Shown piece by piece: positions 8,210 to 17,040 of a stretch of DNA of 36,733 bases (position 1 is its first letter; every line of letters begins with the position of its first letter). The stretch spans positions 1-36,733 of the forward strand of contig JAKLKB010000059.1 in assembly GCA_023150835.1 (NCBI GenBank). Direction: 5' to 3'. The DNA comes from Myxococcota bacterium (GTDB taxonomy: Bacteria > Myxococcota_C > UBA6777). The notes beneath the pieces were generated by a model. It had not been told where the DNA came from and ran no database searches. It worked only from the letters and a program-made list of their open reading frames with translations. A program made the translations under genes and the position numbers.

Positions 8210-8617
8210 ACGGGCATCTTGCGCCCATGCTTGCACGCTCGCCTCTGCAAGAGCATCTCCCGAACGCCCATGCCCACGCAGCCGAGGGAAAAACACATTC
8301 GCTTGTAAAGCATCCGCCAACTTGGAACAGAGCGGCTCCACTTCCATGCGGCTCCCTGAAAATCCATGAAAAAACACGATAGAAACGGGCGTTTGGGCTT
8401 TGGTCTTTGGATGATACCAGCGGATCATCTTTTGCGTTTGGGGCCGAATATCGGAGAAACGCGCCTCTTGCTTTCTGAGCAAGGCATCCAGATCGCTTTC
8501 CAGCATCACAGGCTGGGTCGTGGTGTTTGTATCGACACGTGGCCCCAAGGCCACCACAACGCCCAAGACCACAACCATCCCAAATCCCCACATCGCCGCT
8601 TTTTTCACCCACTGCAC
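8210..8617 (-). pseudogene. Alpha/beta hydrolase, N-terminal fragment
   Basis: Reads an N-terminal membrane anchor (AAMWGFGMVVVLGVVVALG), then IVFFHGFSGSRMEVEPL (oxyanion-hole strand) and FFPRLRGHGRSGDALAEASVQAWAQDAR, typical of alpha/beta hydrolases before the nucleophile elbow. The frame then enters the IscB element and stops at 8171. The C-terminal fragment is at 6352-6588. The nucleophile Ser motif and roughly 100-150 residues of the middle are absent from both pieces, so a deletion accompanied or followed the insertion. A GTG at 8617 with GGAGTGAGG upstream is the likeliest start; a TTG at 8731 would lie within a module A repeat. Confidence 0.75.
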
Positions 8618-8707
8618 CGATGCACCCTCACTCCAAAGAGCTTTCTCTCGCGTTCGAGAACGTACCGCAACTTCGTTGATTCTTTGAGCCGTGGCACGCT
8701 TGACGAA

Positions 8708-8828
8708 ATCCCCGTGTTCGTGGGCGTACAAGCGACACCGCTGTGCGTTTGAAAAACCTGTACTCGCATCGCCGATACGGGGTCAAGGGGGCCGCGCTAA
8801 GGGCGCGGGGCGTGGGGCAGAGTCCCAC
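8708..8828 (-). repeat. Intergenic hairpin repeat, module A copy 3
   Basis: Reverse-oriented copy with CCCCGTGTTCG, AAGCGACA, GTTTGAAAAAC, CATCGCCGATACGGGGTCAAGGG, the GCCGCGCTAAGGGCGCGG stem variant and a closing GTGGGGCAGAGTCCCAC. It lies upstream of the split hydrolase and downstream of the next gene. Confidence 0.85.
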
Positions 8829-8855
8829 AAAAGCCATGCAACCGCACAAAGCGAA

Positions 8856-9280
8856 TTATTGTTCAAGAAGAGCGCGCACCAATTCATCGATCATGGCGTT
8901 CATACCGCGAGGTTCGCCTTCCAATCGCCAAACGCCACTCCAGCCGAAACGTAGCGTTTGTTGGGTTGTATGCACAAGCACCTGTTGGACACGTGTTTCG
9001 ATGCGAGCGACTTTTTCCACGTCGCCTTGAGCGGCTTTGACAGCGACCTTGCACAAATGATCGGCCAACCACTCTTCGTCTGCGGGTGCAAGGACCGCTT
9101 CACGAAAGATGTCGCGCAATTGTTTTCGCATCTCTTCGCGCAAAGAATCCGAAAAAAGCCCATGAAACTGAGCGTCTTGAGGGGCCGCAACCCGTCGACG
9201 CAACATCACCCCCGCTCCCATCGACTGGATATCCCCTGTCCTCAAAGCTTCCACACGACAAATCCGTTTGCTCTCCAACA

Positions 9281-9281
<1 letters not shown>
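8856..9281 (-). CDS. Hypothetical protein, 141 residues
   Basis: Soluble-looking, charged, mainly helical protein with no signal peptide or membrane segment. Visible blocks are an N-terminal MLESKRICRVEALRTGDIQS, a central helix SDSLREEMRKQLRDIFREAVLAPADEEWL, and a C-terminal TLRFGWSGVWRLEGEPRGMNAMIDELVRALLEQ. I do not recognise a family. The ATG at 9281 has GGAGG 6 bases upstream and overlaps the stop of a small upstream ORF as TGATG, so it may be translationally coupled to it and to the DUF433 gene. Confidence 0.65.
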
Positions 9282-10664
<1,383 letters not shown>

Positions 10665-10800
10665 GATACGTCTCCCTCAAAACTTATACAGGTGTGTCTC
10701 GGTCAACCCCCACCCCGTCTCTAAGGACCCGACCTGACAAACTGAGCCGAGAAAAAAACCTCCGAAACTTCTACGGCTACGCAGAAGTGACGCAGTTGGC

Positions 10801-10929
10801 CCCGAAAAACTCGTGTACGCGCCTCTCCAAGCGACAGAGTCGTTGGTTTGAAAAACAATGATCGCTTCGCCGATATGGGGTCAAGGGGCGACAGTCTATG
10901 GCGGGGTTTGGGGTTCCAACCCCACAAAC
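10801..10929 (-). repeat. Intergenic hairpin repeat, module A copy 4
   Basis: Reverse-oriented copy: CCCGAAAAACTCGTGTACG, AAGCGACAGAGTCGTTGGTTTG, CTTCGCCGATATGGGGTCAAGGGG, then the CGACAGTCTATGGCGGGG variant and a GGGGTTCCAACCCC stem. It shares the CGACAGTCTAT block with copy 6, marking a second subfamily. It lies between the TPR gene and the hydrolase gene. Confidence 0.85.
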
Positions 10930-10954
10930 CCCAACCAACCGCGTAAGCCCTATT

Positions 10955-12523
10955 CTATATCCCCTCACGATGTTTTGCAGCGTTATTTCGGCGGATCTTT
11001 TTGGCGCGCTGGGTCCAACGCTCTGCGCGATCGAAGTCGCCTGTTTGGTGCAACAACGCTGCGTGATTTTCCAAGATCCCCGCTACATCGAGATGATCAC
11101 GACCGAAGACTTTTTCGGCAACAGAAAGCGCTCGTTGATAAGCTTGTTCAGCTTCTCCGTATTGTCCGTTGGTTGTGCATATCCCACCGAGGTTGTTGAG
11201 GATCGCGGGAATCGACGGATGTTGGGGGTGAGCCGCATCAAGAGAACGCAGCGCCAAACGATACAGCGCTCCTGCCTGATCCAGACGCCCTTGGGCGTGG
11301 TAGATCGACGCAAGATTGTTGCGGAGTACCGACACATCGGGATGCGTGTCTCCCTTGATCGCCTGCTGCCACTCTAAAGCCTCGATGTATGCGGCTTCCG
11401 CTTTCTCTGCTTGGTCCGTGTGGCGGTAAGCATCCCCCAATGCAGCAAGCCAGCCGCCGATCGCTTCTTTGTCAGCCTCCAACAGATCCTTACGCAGCCT
11501 TGCGATGGCTTCTTCGTACAACGGGATCGCCTCGGCCTGTTTGCCCTCTGCTTGGAACCAAGCCCCAAGACGAGACAGATCTCGCGCAAAGCCCGATTCG
11601 ACGGTGTGTTGGCCTTGTGTCAAGTGCGCGGTACTTTCTCTCCAAAGCCTCAAGGCTTGTTCAAGCGCAACACGCGCTTCTTGCTTTTTGTTGGTTTGGC
11701 GAGACAGCAACGCGCTTTGTAAAGAAAAAGCCTCGGCACGATCTCGCAGCACCGTAGGTTCGGAAGAATCAGGCAGAAGCAACAACGGTTCAAGCATCTG
11801 CAACGCTGTTTCGTCTTGGTCTTGCAACGCCAACAGATCGGCGATTTCGAGACGGATCGTGTGGGCCTGTTTTGACTCGGAATGCTCGGCGTGGGCTTCC
11901 ATCACACGCAACGCCTCTTCAAAGTACACGACGTTCCCTCGATCTCCTCTTCCCACCAAGAGCGGAACTTCCATCACACGCAACGCCTCTTCAAAGTACA
12001 CGACCGCACGTTGAGGTTGATCGAGACGCAGCGATATCCGCCCCAACAAGACCTTGGTTCGAGCGCCCTCCATCGCAGACGCCGATGGAGACGACGATTG
12101 GATCGCCATCGCCCGCAGCGCGAGCGCCTCGGCTTCTCGAAAAGCATGGCCTTCAAAAGCCAAAGCCGCACTCAAGCTGTGCAGCTCCGCCGATTCAAGA
12201 CTCTGTTCGCCATATCGAGCCTCCGCGATCCACAAGGCTTGTTTGGCGGCTTGCCGCGCTTGTTCGATCTGCCCCTTGCGTCGGTACAGATCGATCGCAA
12301 AGCGCCAGATCTGACCCACACGCACACCACCCTCCCCATAGCGCCGCACCGCTTCGTTCAAGGCTTCTTGAAGATGGCGCTCTGCGGTCTCCAGATCTCC
12401 GCTGTCTGCTTCGCGTTGCGCAGCCCCCAACATCACCCGCCAACGGTAAACCCATAACACCCATCCCATCGAAAAAAACAACACCAACGCTCCAACAGCA
12501 CTCCCGAACAACCACCATCCCAT
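10955..12523 (-). CDS. Membrane-anchored TPR-repeat protein
   Basis: A 522-residue protein with a single N-terminal membrane segment (WWLFGSAVGALVLFFSMGWVLWVYRW, residues 2-27) followed by about ten tetratricopeptide repeats, including ETAERHLQEALNEAVRRYG, AEAIPLYEEAIARLRKDL and GEAEQAYQRALSVAEKVFG. The C-terminal repeats have the kinesin-light-chain style spacing (HPDVSVLRNNLASIYHAQGRLDQAG). TPR arrays are protein-binding scaffolds; the partner is unknown. The ATG at 12523 has AAGGGGAT 5 bases upstream. A 24-codon segment is duplicated in frame (AVVYFEEALRVME and NVVYFEEALRVME). It is divergent from the Smr gene. Confidence 0.88.
   Translation of the reverse strand: MGWWLFGSAVGALVLFFSMGWVLWVYRWRVMLGAAQREADSGDLETAERHLQEALNEAVRRYGEGGVRVGQIWRFAIDLYRRKGQIEQARQAAKQALWIAEARYGEQSLESAELHSLSAALAFEGHAFREAEALALRAMAIQSSSPSASAMEGARTKVLLGRISLRLDQPQRAVVYFEEALRVMEVPLLVGRGDRGNVVYFEEALRVMEAHAEHSESKQAHTIRLEIADLLALQDQDETALQMLEPLLLLPDSSEPTVLRDRAEAFSLQSALLSRQTNKKQEARVALEQALRLWRESTAHLTQGQHTVESGFARDLSRLGAWFQAEGKQAEAIPLYEEAIARLRKDLLEADKEAIGGWLAALGDAYRHTDQAEKAEAAYIEALEWQQAIKGDTHPDVSVLRNNLASIYHAQGRLDQAGALYRLALRSLDAAHPQHPSIPAILNNLGGICTTNGQYGEAEQAYQRALSVAEKVFGRDHLDVAGILENHAALLHQTGDFDRAERWTQRAKKIRRNNAAKHREGI
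11896..12004. repeat. In-frame 72-bp duplication inside TPR gene
   Basis: A 37-base sequence (from CTTCCATCACACGCAACG) occurs identically at 11896-11932 and 11968-12004. The 72-bp offset adds exactly 24 codons, so one repeat helix (YFEEALRVME) is doubled with a short linker PLLVGRGDRGN between. Identity of the copies suggests a recent event. Confidence 0.85.
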
Positions 12524-12557
12524 GCAGATCCCCTTCGTTCTTGTGTGTGCTTTGACT

Positions 12558-12673
12558 CCCAAGAGGCCGCGCCTGCTCTGACGCCCAAGAGGCCGCACCT
12601 CATCGGGCCTTCGCTGCGATCAATCGGCCATTTGTGTTGCAGTGCATCCTTCGGCTCCCAAGATGCCGCACCT
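12558..12673. repeat. Three 17-bp repeats between divergent TPR and Smr genes
   Basis: CCCAAGAGGCCGCRCCT occurs at 12558-12574 and 12584-12600, and with one more change (AAGATGCC) at 12657-12673. They lie in the 292-base divergent intergenic region and could be operator sites or simple local duplication. No other gene is seen in this gap. Confidence 0.5.
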
Positions 12674-12815
12674 TTCGGATGTACGAAGCATCGAAATTGT
12701 GGCGCTTTTTCCTTGCGCTCGACAAGCCCCTTTGTGTCTTGTGCTTGCACTTCCGAAGCGAGCGCGCTACCTTGCCAGACCAACCGAGTCCACCCACCGC
12801 AGCGCAGAGGACGCC

Positions 12816-13493
12816 ATGCACCGCCAACCCAAAAAACAAGGCTTCAAGCATCTGCCTTTTCTACAAAAAAAGCAGGGGCTTCCCGATCCCGCGTCCCTCC
12901 CGCCCTCGATGGACAAACCCCCTCCCCCCACCGATATACCCGCCCAAGTGGACGATGAAGAACTCTTCGCCGCAGTCATGGCCGACGTGACGCCACTTCC
13001 TGAAAAGCCGATCCTTCCGCCTGATCTAGATCCCCCTCCCCTTTCTTCTTTCGCTCTCAACGAAGAACGCCTTGTGGTGCGCGAACTGGAAGATATCGTC
13101 GAAGGGCGCGCTCCCTTTGATATCATCTTTGGCGATGAGTTTATGGAAGGCTCCGTCCAAGGGCTGGATCCGCGTATCCTTCAACGGCTCAGGCGCGGAA
13201 AATACGCATGGCAAGGGCATATCGATCTACACGGTCTTCGGGTCGACGAGGCCCGCGACGACCTGCTGCAGTTTATCGACGAACATCGCAAAAAAGGCCA
13301 TCGCTGCTTGCTTATTGTTCACGGTCGCGGCAACCACTCTCCAGACGGCGAGCCTGTCCTCAAACGCCGCCTGATCTCTTGGCTAACCCAAGGGTTTCTA
13401 CAAAAAGAGATCCTCGCCTTTGCCACCGCTCGCCCGCACGACGGCGGGACGGGAGCCACCTACGTCTTGCTCCGACGCACACGCGGAGCCTAG
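12816..13493 (+). CDS. Smr-domain protein (putative endonuclease)
   Basis: A 225-residue cytoplasmic protein. The N-terminal ~80 residues are Pro-rich and probably disordered; residues about 135-222 form a Smr (MutS2 C-terminal) domain with the signature IDLHGL (DLHG 137-140), VHGRGNHSP (HGRG 169-172) and the terminal ARPHDGGTGATYVLL block. Stand-alone Smr proteins are nicking or RNA endonucleases acting on branched DNA or stalled-ribosome mRNA; which applies here is unclear. The ATG at 12816 has AGAGG upstream; upstream in-frame codons lack support. Confidence 0.88.
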   Translation: MHRQPKKQGFKHLPFLQKKQGLPDPASLPPSMDKPPPPTDIPAQVDDEELFAAVMADVTPLPEKPILPPDLDPPPLSSFALNEERLVVRELEDIVEGRAPFDIIFGDEFMEGSVQGLDPRILQRLRRGKYAWQGHIDLHGLRVDEARDDLLQFIDEHRKKGHRCLLIVHGRGNHSPDGEPVLKRRLISWLTQGFLQKEILAFATARPHDGGTGATYVLLRRTRGA

Positions 13494-13618
13494 CTCGCCT
13501 TTTGCAAGCTCGCGCAGCGTGAGCGCCTTGTTGTGAGGCACACGCGAAGCCGAGAAGATCCGTCGTATCGAGGGGAACGCCGCACCAAAAGTTCCGAGGC
13601 ACCCCCAAAGTCCAGCGA

Positions 13619-13647
13619 TTGACAGCGCTCCCCCCCTCGCCTATCCT
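13619..13647 (+). promoter_or_regulatory. Sigma70-type promoter for MopE/WD40 lipoprotein gene
   Basis: A perfect TTGACA (13619-13624) is followed after exactly 17 bases by TATCCT (13642-13647), giving an untranslated leader of about 110 bases before the ATG at 13763. This is the best promoter match in the window. The rest of the 13494-13762 gap holds nothing I recognise. Confidence 0.65.
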
Positions 13648-13762
13648 GTCTTGGCGCGGGGCTTTTTTGGCCTTTTGCTGCCTGTTCTGCTGTCTTGCCT
13701 CGCCGCACACACAGTCCCCCGTATGTCCGCCCTTGTAAGCCTTCAGATGATCGGAGGTTTGG

Positions 13763-15940
13763 ATGATTCGCCGCCCGTTTGTATATGGTACTTATTGCTT
13801 TTTGCTTGTGTTCTCTGTGCTGTTTCCTGCTTGCGTCTGCACACCTCCCACATTTCGGACGACGTGCAGCAGCGATGCCGATTGCCCCGTCTCGATGCGT
13901 TGCGATTTTACCACCGCACGCTGCGTCACCAACAAGATCAATCCCACTTGCACAGCCAACAAAGACTGTCCTCTTGGACAATCCTGCATCTCAGGTCAAT
14001 GCACCATCCAATCTTGTGCGGATAACGAAACCATCGCTTGCGTTATCGGCGGCCAAACCGGCCCTTGCTCGGTCGGACAACGCACTTGCCGAAATGCTAT
14101 CTGGTCGGGCTGCGAACCCAAAAACGCCACAGGCGTCCCCGAGACCTGCAATGGCCTCGACGATGATTGCGACGGTCAAGTCGATGAAGACTTCAAAGGA
14201 AAGTTCGAAGCCTGCGAAGTACCCGGGAAACTCGGCCCATGCCGCCTCGGAGTGCAAAGCCGCTGTGTTGCCGCCAAGATCCTTTGCGAGTCGACCTACA
14301 ACCCGATCACCGAATCCATCAACAGCGCCAATTGCAACGACGGCATCGACAACGATTGTAACGGCCTGACCGACAAAGACGACCCCAAGTGCCAAACCAT
14401 CACATGCAAAGCGGGAGACACCCGCCCTTGCTACGATGGACCCGTCGGCACCGAAGGCATCGGAGCCTGCAAAGGCGGCATCCAGTCTTGCATCAACGGC
14501 GTCTTTGGCCCCTGCCAAGGCCAAGTCCTCCCCACCAAGGAGCTCTGCAACAACCGCATCGACGAAGATTGCAACGGTCTTGCAGACGACAAGTGCGGCC
14601 AAACTTGCACCGCAGGACAACAACGCGAATGTTACTCGGGCCCCGAAAGCACCCGCAACGTCGGCATCTGCAAAGTCGGCTCACAGTTCTGCGTCAACGG
14701 CGAATGGTCCGATTGCCAAGGCCAAGTCCTCCCCACCAAAGAGATCTGCGAAGACAAGCTCGACAACGACTGCAACGGCAAGATCGACGATTGCCTCAAC
14801 CCCAACCAATGTAAACTCGGCGAGGTACGGCCTTGCTACACAGCAGCTTCGGGCTGCAAGGCCGATGCAGCAGGCCAATACACTTGCCAAGGCGCGTGCA
14901 AAGCTGGAATGCAAAACTGCGGACCCAACCTAACGTGGGATCCATGCAAAGGAGAGGTCGGTCCTTCGGCGGAGATCTGCAACGACAGCATCGACAACGA
15001 TTGTGACGGAAAGGTCGATGGTTGCGTCGCCCGTGATGAACTACTCTCCGCGAGTTGGGACAGCCTTTCTCCGATCAAACGATGGGACACCAAAACCCCC
15101 AAAGAGCTGCGCAGTTATACGGGCGGCCACACCGATATCGTCTACAGCGTGCGTATCAGCGCAGACGGAAAATACATCGTCACAGGCGGCCAAGACCAGC
15201 GCGTGATCTTTTGGGAAGTCGACACCGGCAAGCTGCTTTGGAGCGGGACCGACCATAACGCCTCGATCTTTTCCACCGCCATCGACACCAAGGGCCAGAT
15301 CATCGCTTCGGGCGCTTCCGACGGAAAGATCTTTTTGTGGAATCCCACCACAGGAAAAGTCGATCGCCGTATCAACGCCAACACAGGCGGCGTTTATGCC
15401 CTTGCCATCGACCGCACCGACCGTTGGCTTGTCTCTGGTGGGGCCGATGCCAAGGTCCAGATCCGCGACTTTGCCGCATCCAATCCCAACGCCGTCAACA
15501 CGCTTTCGGGCCACACCCTCGATATCTACGCCATCGCCATCGATCCAAAAAGCCGATGGATCGCTTCGGGAGGCCGCGATGCCAAGCCGATGATCTGGGA
15601 TCTCAACAACCCCAAACTGCTCTACACGCTCGCAGGACCCACCCTCGGGATCACATCGCTCGCCTTCTCAGAAGATGGAAACACCCTTGCTGTCGGGAGT
15701 TCCGACTATACCATCACCCTCTGGAACATGACCACTTCTCCTCCCACACAGCGCGCCAAACTCACCGCTCCCAACAGCGATCCCGTCTACGCCGTCGCCT
15801 TCCACCCGCTAGGAAACATCCTTGCATCCGGCACTTACAACAGTCACATCATCCTCTGGAACCTCACCACCCAAACCATCCAATCCACCCTCACCAACGC
15901 ACACAACGGCACCGTCTCTTCCCTGATCTTCCGCCCGTAA
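13763..15940 (+). CDS. Lipoprotein with MopE-like metal-binding repeats and WD40 propeller
   Basis: A 725-residue surface or periplasmic lipoprotein. The signal peptide ends in a lipobox-like LFPAC (Cys24). Two short CxxDxDCPxGxxC modules follow (about 34-80), then five MopE-like repeats between about 120 and 430, each with CNxxDxDCxGxxD (for example ETCNGLDDDCDGQVDED, EICNDSIDNDCDGKVDG), which resemble EF-hand-like metal loops. The C-terminal ~285 residues form a WD40 propeller of about seven blades (GGHTDIVYSVRISADGKYIVTGGQDQ and so on), the last closing with TVSSLIFRP. MopE-like repeats are frequent in Myxococcota. CGGAGG lies 6 bases before the ATG. The function is unknown; a calcium- or metal-stabilised binding protein is likely. 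Confidence 0.9.
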   Translation: MIRRPFVYGTYCFLLVFSVLFPACVCTPPTFRTTCSSDADCPVSMRCDFTTARCVTNKINPTCTANKDCPLGQSCISGQCTIQSCADNETIACVIGGQTGPCSVGQRTCRNAIWSGCEPKNATGVPETCNGLDDDCDGQVDEDFKGKFEACEVPGKLGPCRLGVQSRCVAAKILCESTYNPITESINSANCNDGIDNDCNGLTDKDDPKCQTITCKAGDTRPCYDGPVGTEGIGACKGGIQSCINGVFGPCQGQVLPTKELCNNRIDEDCNGLADDKCGQTCTAGQQRECYSGPESTRNVGICKVGSQFCVNGEWSDCQGQVLPTKEICEDKLDNDCNGKIDDCLNPNQCKLGEVRPCYTAASGCKADAAGQYTCQGACKAGMQNCGPNLTWDPCKGEVGPSAEICNDSIDNDCDGKVDGCVARDELLSASWDSLSPIKRWDTKTPKELRSYTGGHTDIVYSVRISADGKYIVTGGQDQRVIFWEVDTGKLLWSGTDHNASIFSTAIDTKGQIIASGASDGKIFLWNPTTGKVDRRINANTGGVYALAIDRTDRWLVSGGADAKVQIRDFAASNPNAVNTLSGHTLDIYAIAIDPKSRWIASGGRDAKPMIWDLNNPKLLYTLAGPTLGITSLAFSEDGNTLAVGSSDYTITLWNMTTSPPTQRAKLTAPNSDPVYAVAFHPLGNILASGTYNSHIILWNLTTQTIQSTLTNAHNGTVSSLIFRP

Positions 15941-16002
15941 ACTCGACCCGACCGCTCCAACCTTGTTTACTTGATTTCTCAGGTGCGCAGTTCGCTTGTG
16001 TT

Positions 16003-16126
16003 GTGGGGTTTCACCCCACGCCCCACAAGGGAGCTTTGCCCCCTTGACCCCGTATCGGCGAAGAGAACATCACTTTTCAAACCAACGGCTATGTCGCTTG
16101 AGCGTGTACGAACACAGGGGGCTTCT
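16003..16126 (+). repeat. Intergenic hairpin repeat, module A copy 5
   Basis: Opens with the perfect stem GTGGGG-TTTCA-CCCCAC, then CAAGGGAGCTTTGCCCCCTTG, ACCCCGTATCGGCGAAGAG, TTTTCAAACCAACGGC, GTCGCTTGAGCGTGTACGAACACAGGGGG. Compared with copy 1 the outer stem pair G-C is replaced by T-A, a compensatory change. It lies 60 bases after the MopE/WD40 gene and may act as its terminator. Confidence 0.88.
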
Positions 16127-16138
16127 TGTCCACGTACC

Positions 16139-16258
16139 ATACGAAATCCGCCCACAGTGCGCTAACATATAGGGGCAGCCACAGGAGGATGCCCAACAAC
16201 AGGGCGTCTACAGCGGATCACACCTATCCTTCGATCACACTTCTCTTGCAGATCGTAT
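16139..16258 (+). repeat. MITE-like element, module B copy 2
   Basis: Starts ATACGAAATCCGC 13 bases after module A copy 5 and ends GCAGATCGTAT. The interior keeps the order TATAGGGGCAGCC, GATGCCCAACAACAGGGCGT, CGGATCACACC, CCTTCGATCACACTTCTC seen in copy 1 (6228). The right terminal repeat is more decayed than in the other copies. The remaining gap to 16537 shows no gene; it contains an inverted repeat GGAACGAA...TTCGGTTCC near 16360. Confidence 0.7.
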
Positions 16259-16537
16259 CACGCCAGCACGAAAAGAGAGCGTCTTGAGGTGCTTCGTGTG
16301 GAGAAGGCCCAGAGAACAGGCTTGACAACAAAACGGGTGGCTCCTACTCTCTGCGCACTCGGAACGAAATGGGTTCGGTTCCTAAGCCTCCCACCTTGTG
16401 TCGCGACAATCAACAGCCCGATCTTTGCGCCCCAAACGCATCTCACAACCGAGCCGATCGAACCTCACCACCACGCACGAAGAAAGGACGGCGCTTCCTC
16501 CCCCTCCAAAGAAGGGGGTTTCCACGCCGAAGAGTCG

Positions 16538-16834
16538 ATGAACACTTCTCACCGCTTGGAAGAAGCCCTTGGCCTGTTGGAATGTGCGAGCTACACAGCC
16601 GCTCTCGCAGCGTCCGATGCGATGCTCAAAGCCTACACAATCGAGTTTTTGGGACTGGAAGATATCGGAAGTGGCACGATCACCACAAAGATCTGGGGCG
16701 ATGTCGAACAAGTCCAGAAAGCCATCGAGATCGGCGTTGAGATGGCCGAACAGGTCGGCGAAGTCATCAGCCTACACGTGATCGCTTCCCCTCATCCTTC
16801 GCTGCGCAAATACCTACGAAAAGAGTCTCTCTAA
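16538..16834 (+). CDS. Bacterial microcompartment hexamer shell protein (BMC-H)
   Basis: A 98-residue single-BMC-domain protein. BMC-H hexamers tile the facets of carboxysomes and metabolosomes. It aligns along its length with PduA/EutM-type proteins: EALGLLECASYTAALAASDAMLKAY, then GLEDIGSGTITT with the central-pore GSG loop, GDVEQVQKAIEIG, and VGEVISLHVIASPH. The edge Lys after DAM is kept, but the usual VIPRPH edge motif reads VIASPH, so the edge Arg is lost. No pentamer (BMC-P) or trimer gene lies nearby. A weak GAAGAG precedes the ATG, so the start is less sure than the family. The next gene, 206 bases on, is an aldolase/dehydrogenase fusion that could be cargo. Confidence 0.85.
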   Translation: MNTSHRLEEALGLLECASYTAALAASDAMLKAYTIEFLGLEDIGSGTITTKIWGDVEQVQKAIEIGVEMAEQVGEVISLHVIASPHPSLRKYLRKESL

Positions 16835-16891
16835 TATTCTCTGAGCGCCAACGTTTCGACCCCGAGGACCCTAGGGGCGACACAGAAGACA

Positions 16892-17013
16892 AAAGCCCCC
16901 GTGTTCGGGCAACAACAAGCGACAGCATCGTTGGTTTGAAAGACCTCTGCTCTCTTCGCCGATACGGGGTCAAGGGGCGACAGTCTATAGCGGGGTGTGG
17001 TATCTCGCCCCAC
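16892..17013 (-). repeat. Intergenic hairpin repeat, module A copy 6
   Basis: Reverse-oriented copy starting AAGCCCCCGTGTTCGGGC (itself a CCCG-TGTT-CGGG hairpin), then AAGCGACAGCATCGTTGGTTTG, CTTCGCCGATACGGGGTCAAGGGG, CGACAGTCTATAGCGGGG and a GGTATCTCGCCCCAC end. It separates the BMC-H gene from the aldolase fusion and ends only 28 bases before the aldolase start, so it lies in that gene's leader. Confidence 0.85.
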
Positions 17014-17040
17014 AAAACTTATCACAAGAAAGGAACGCGG

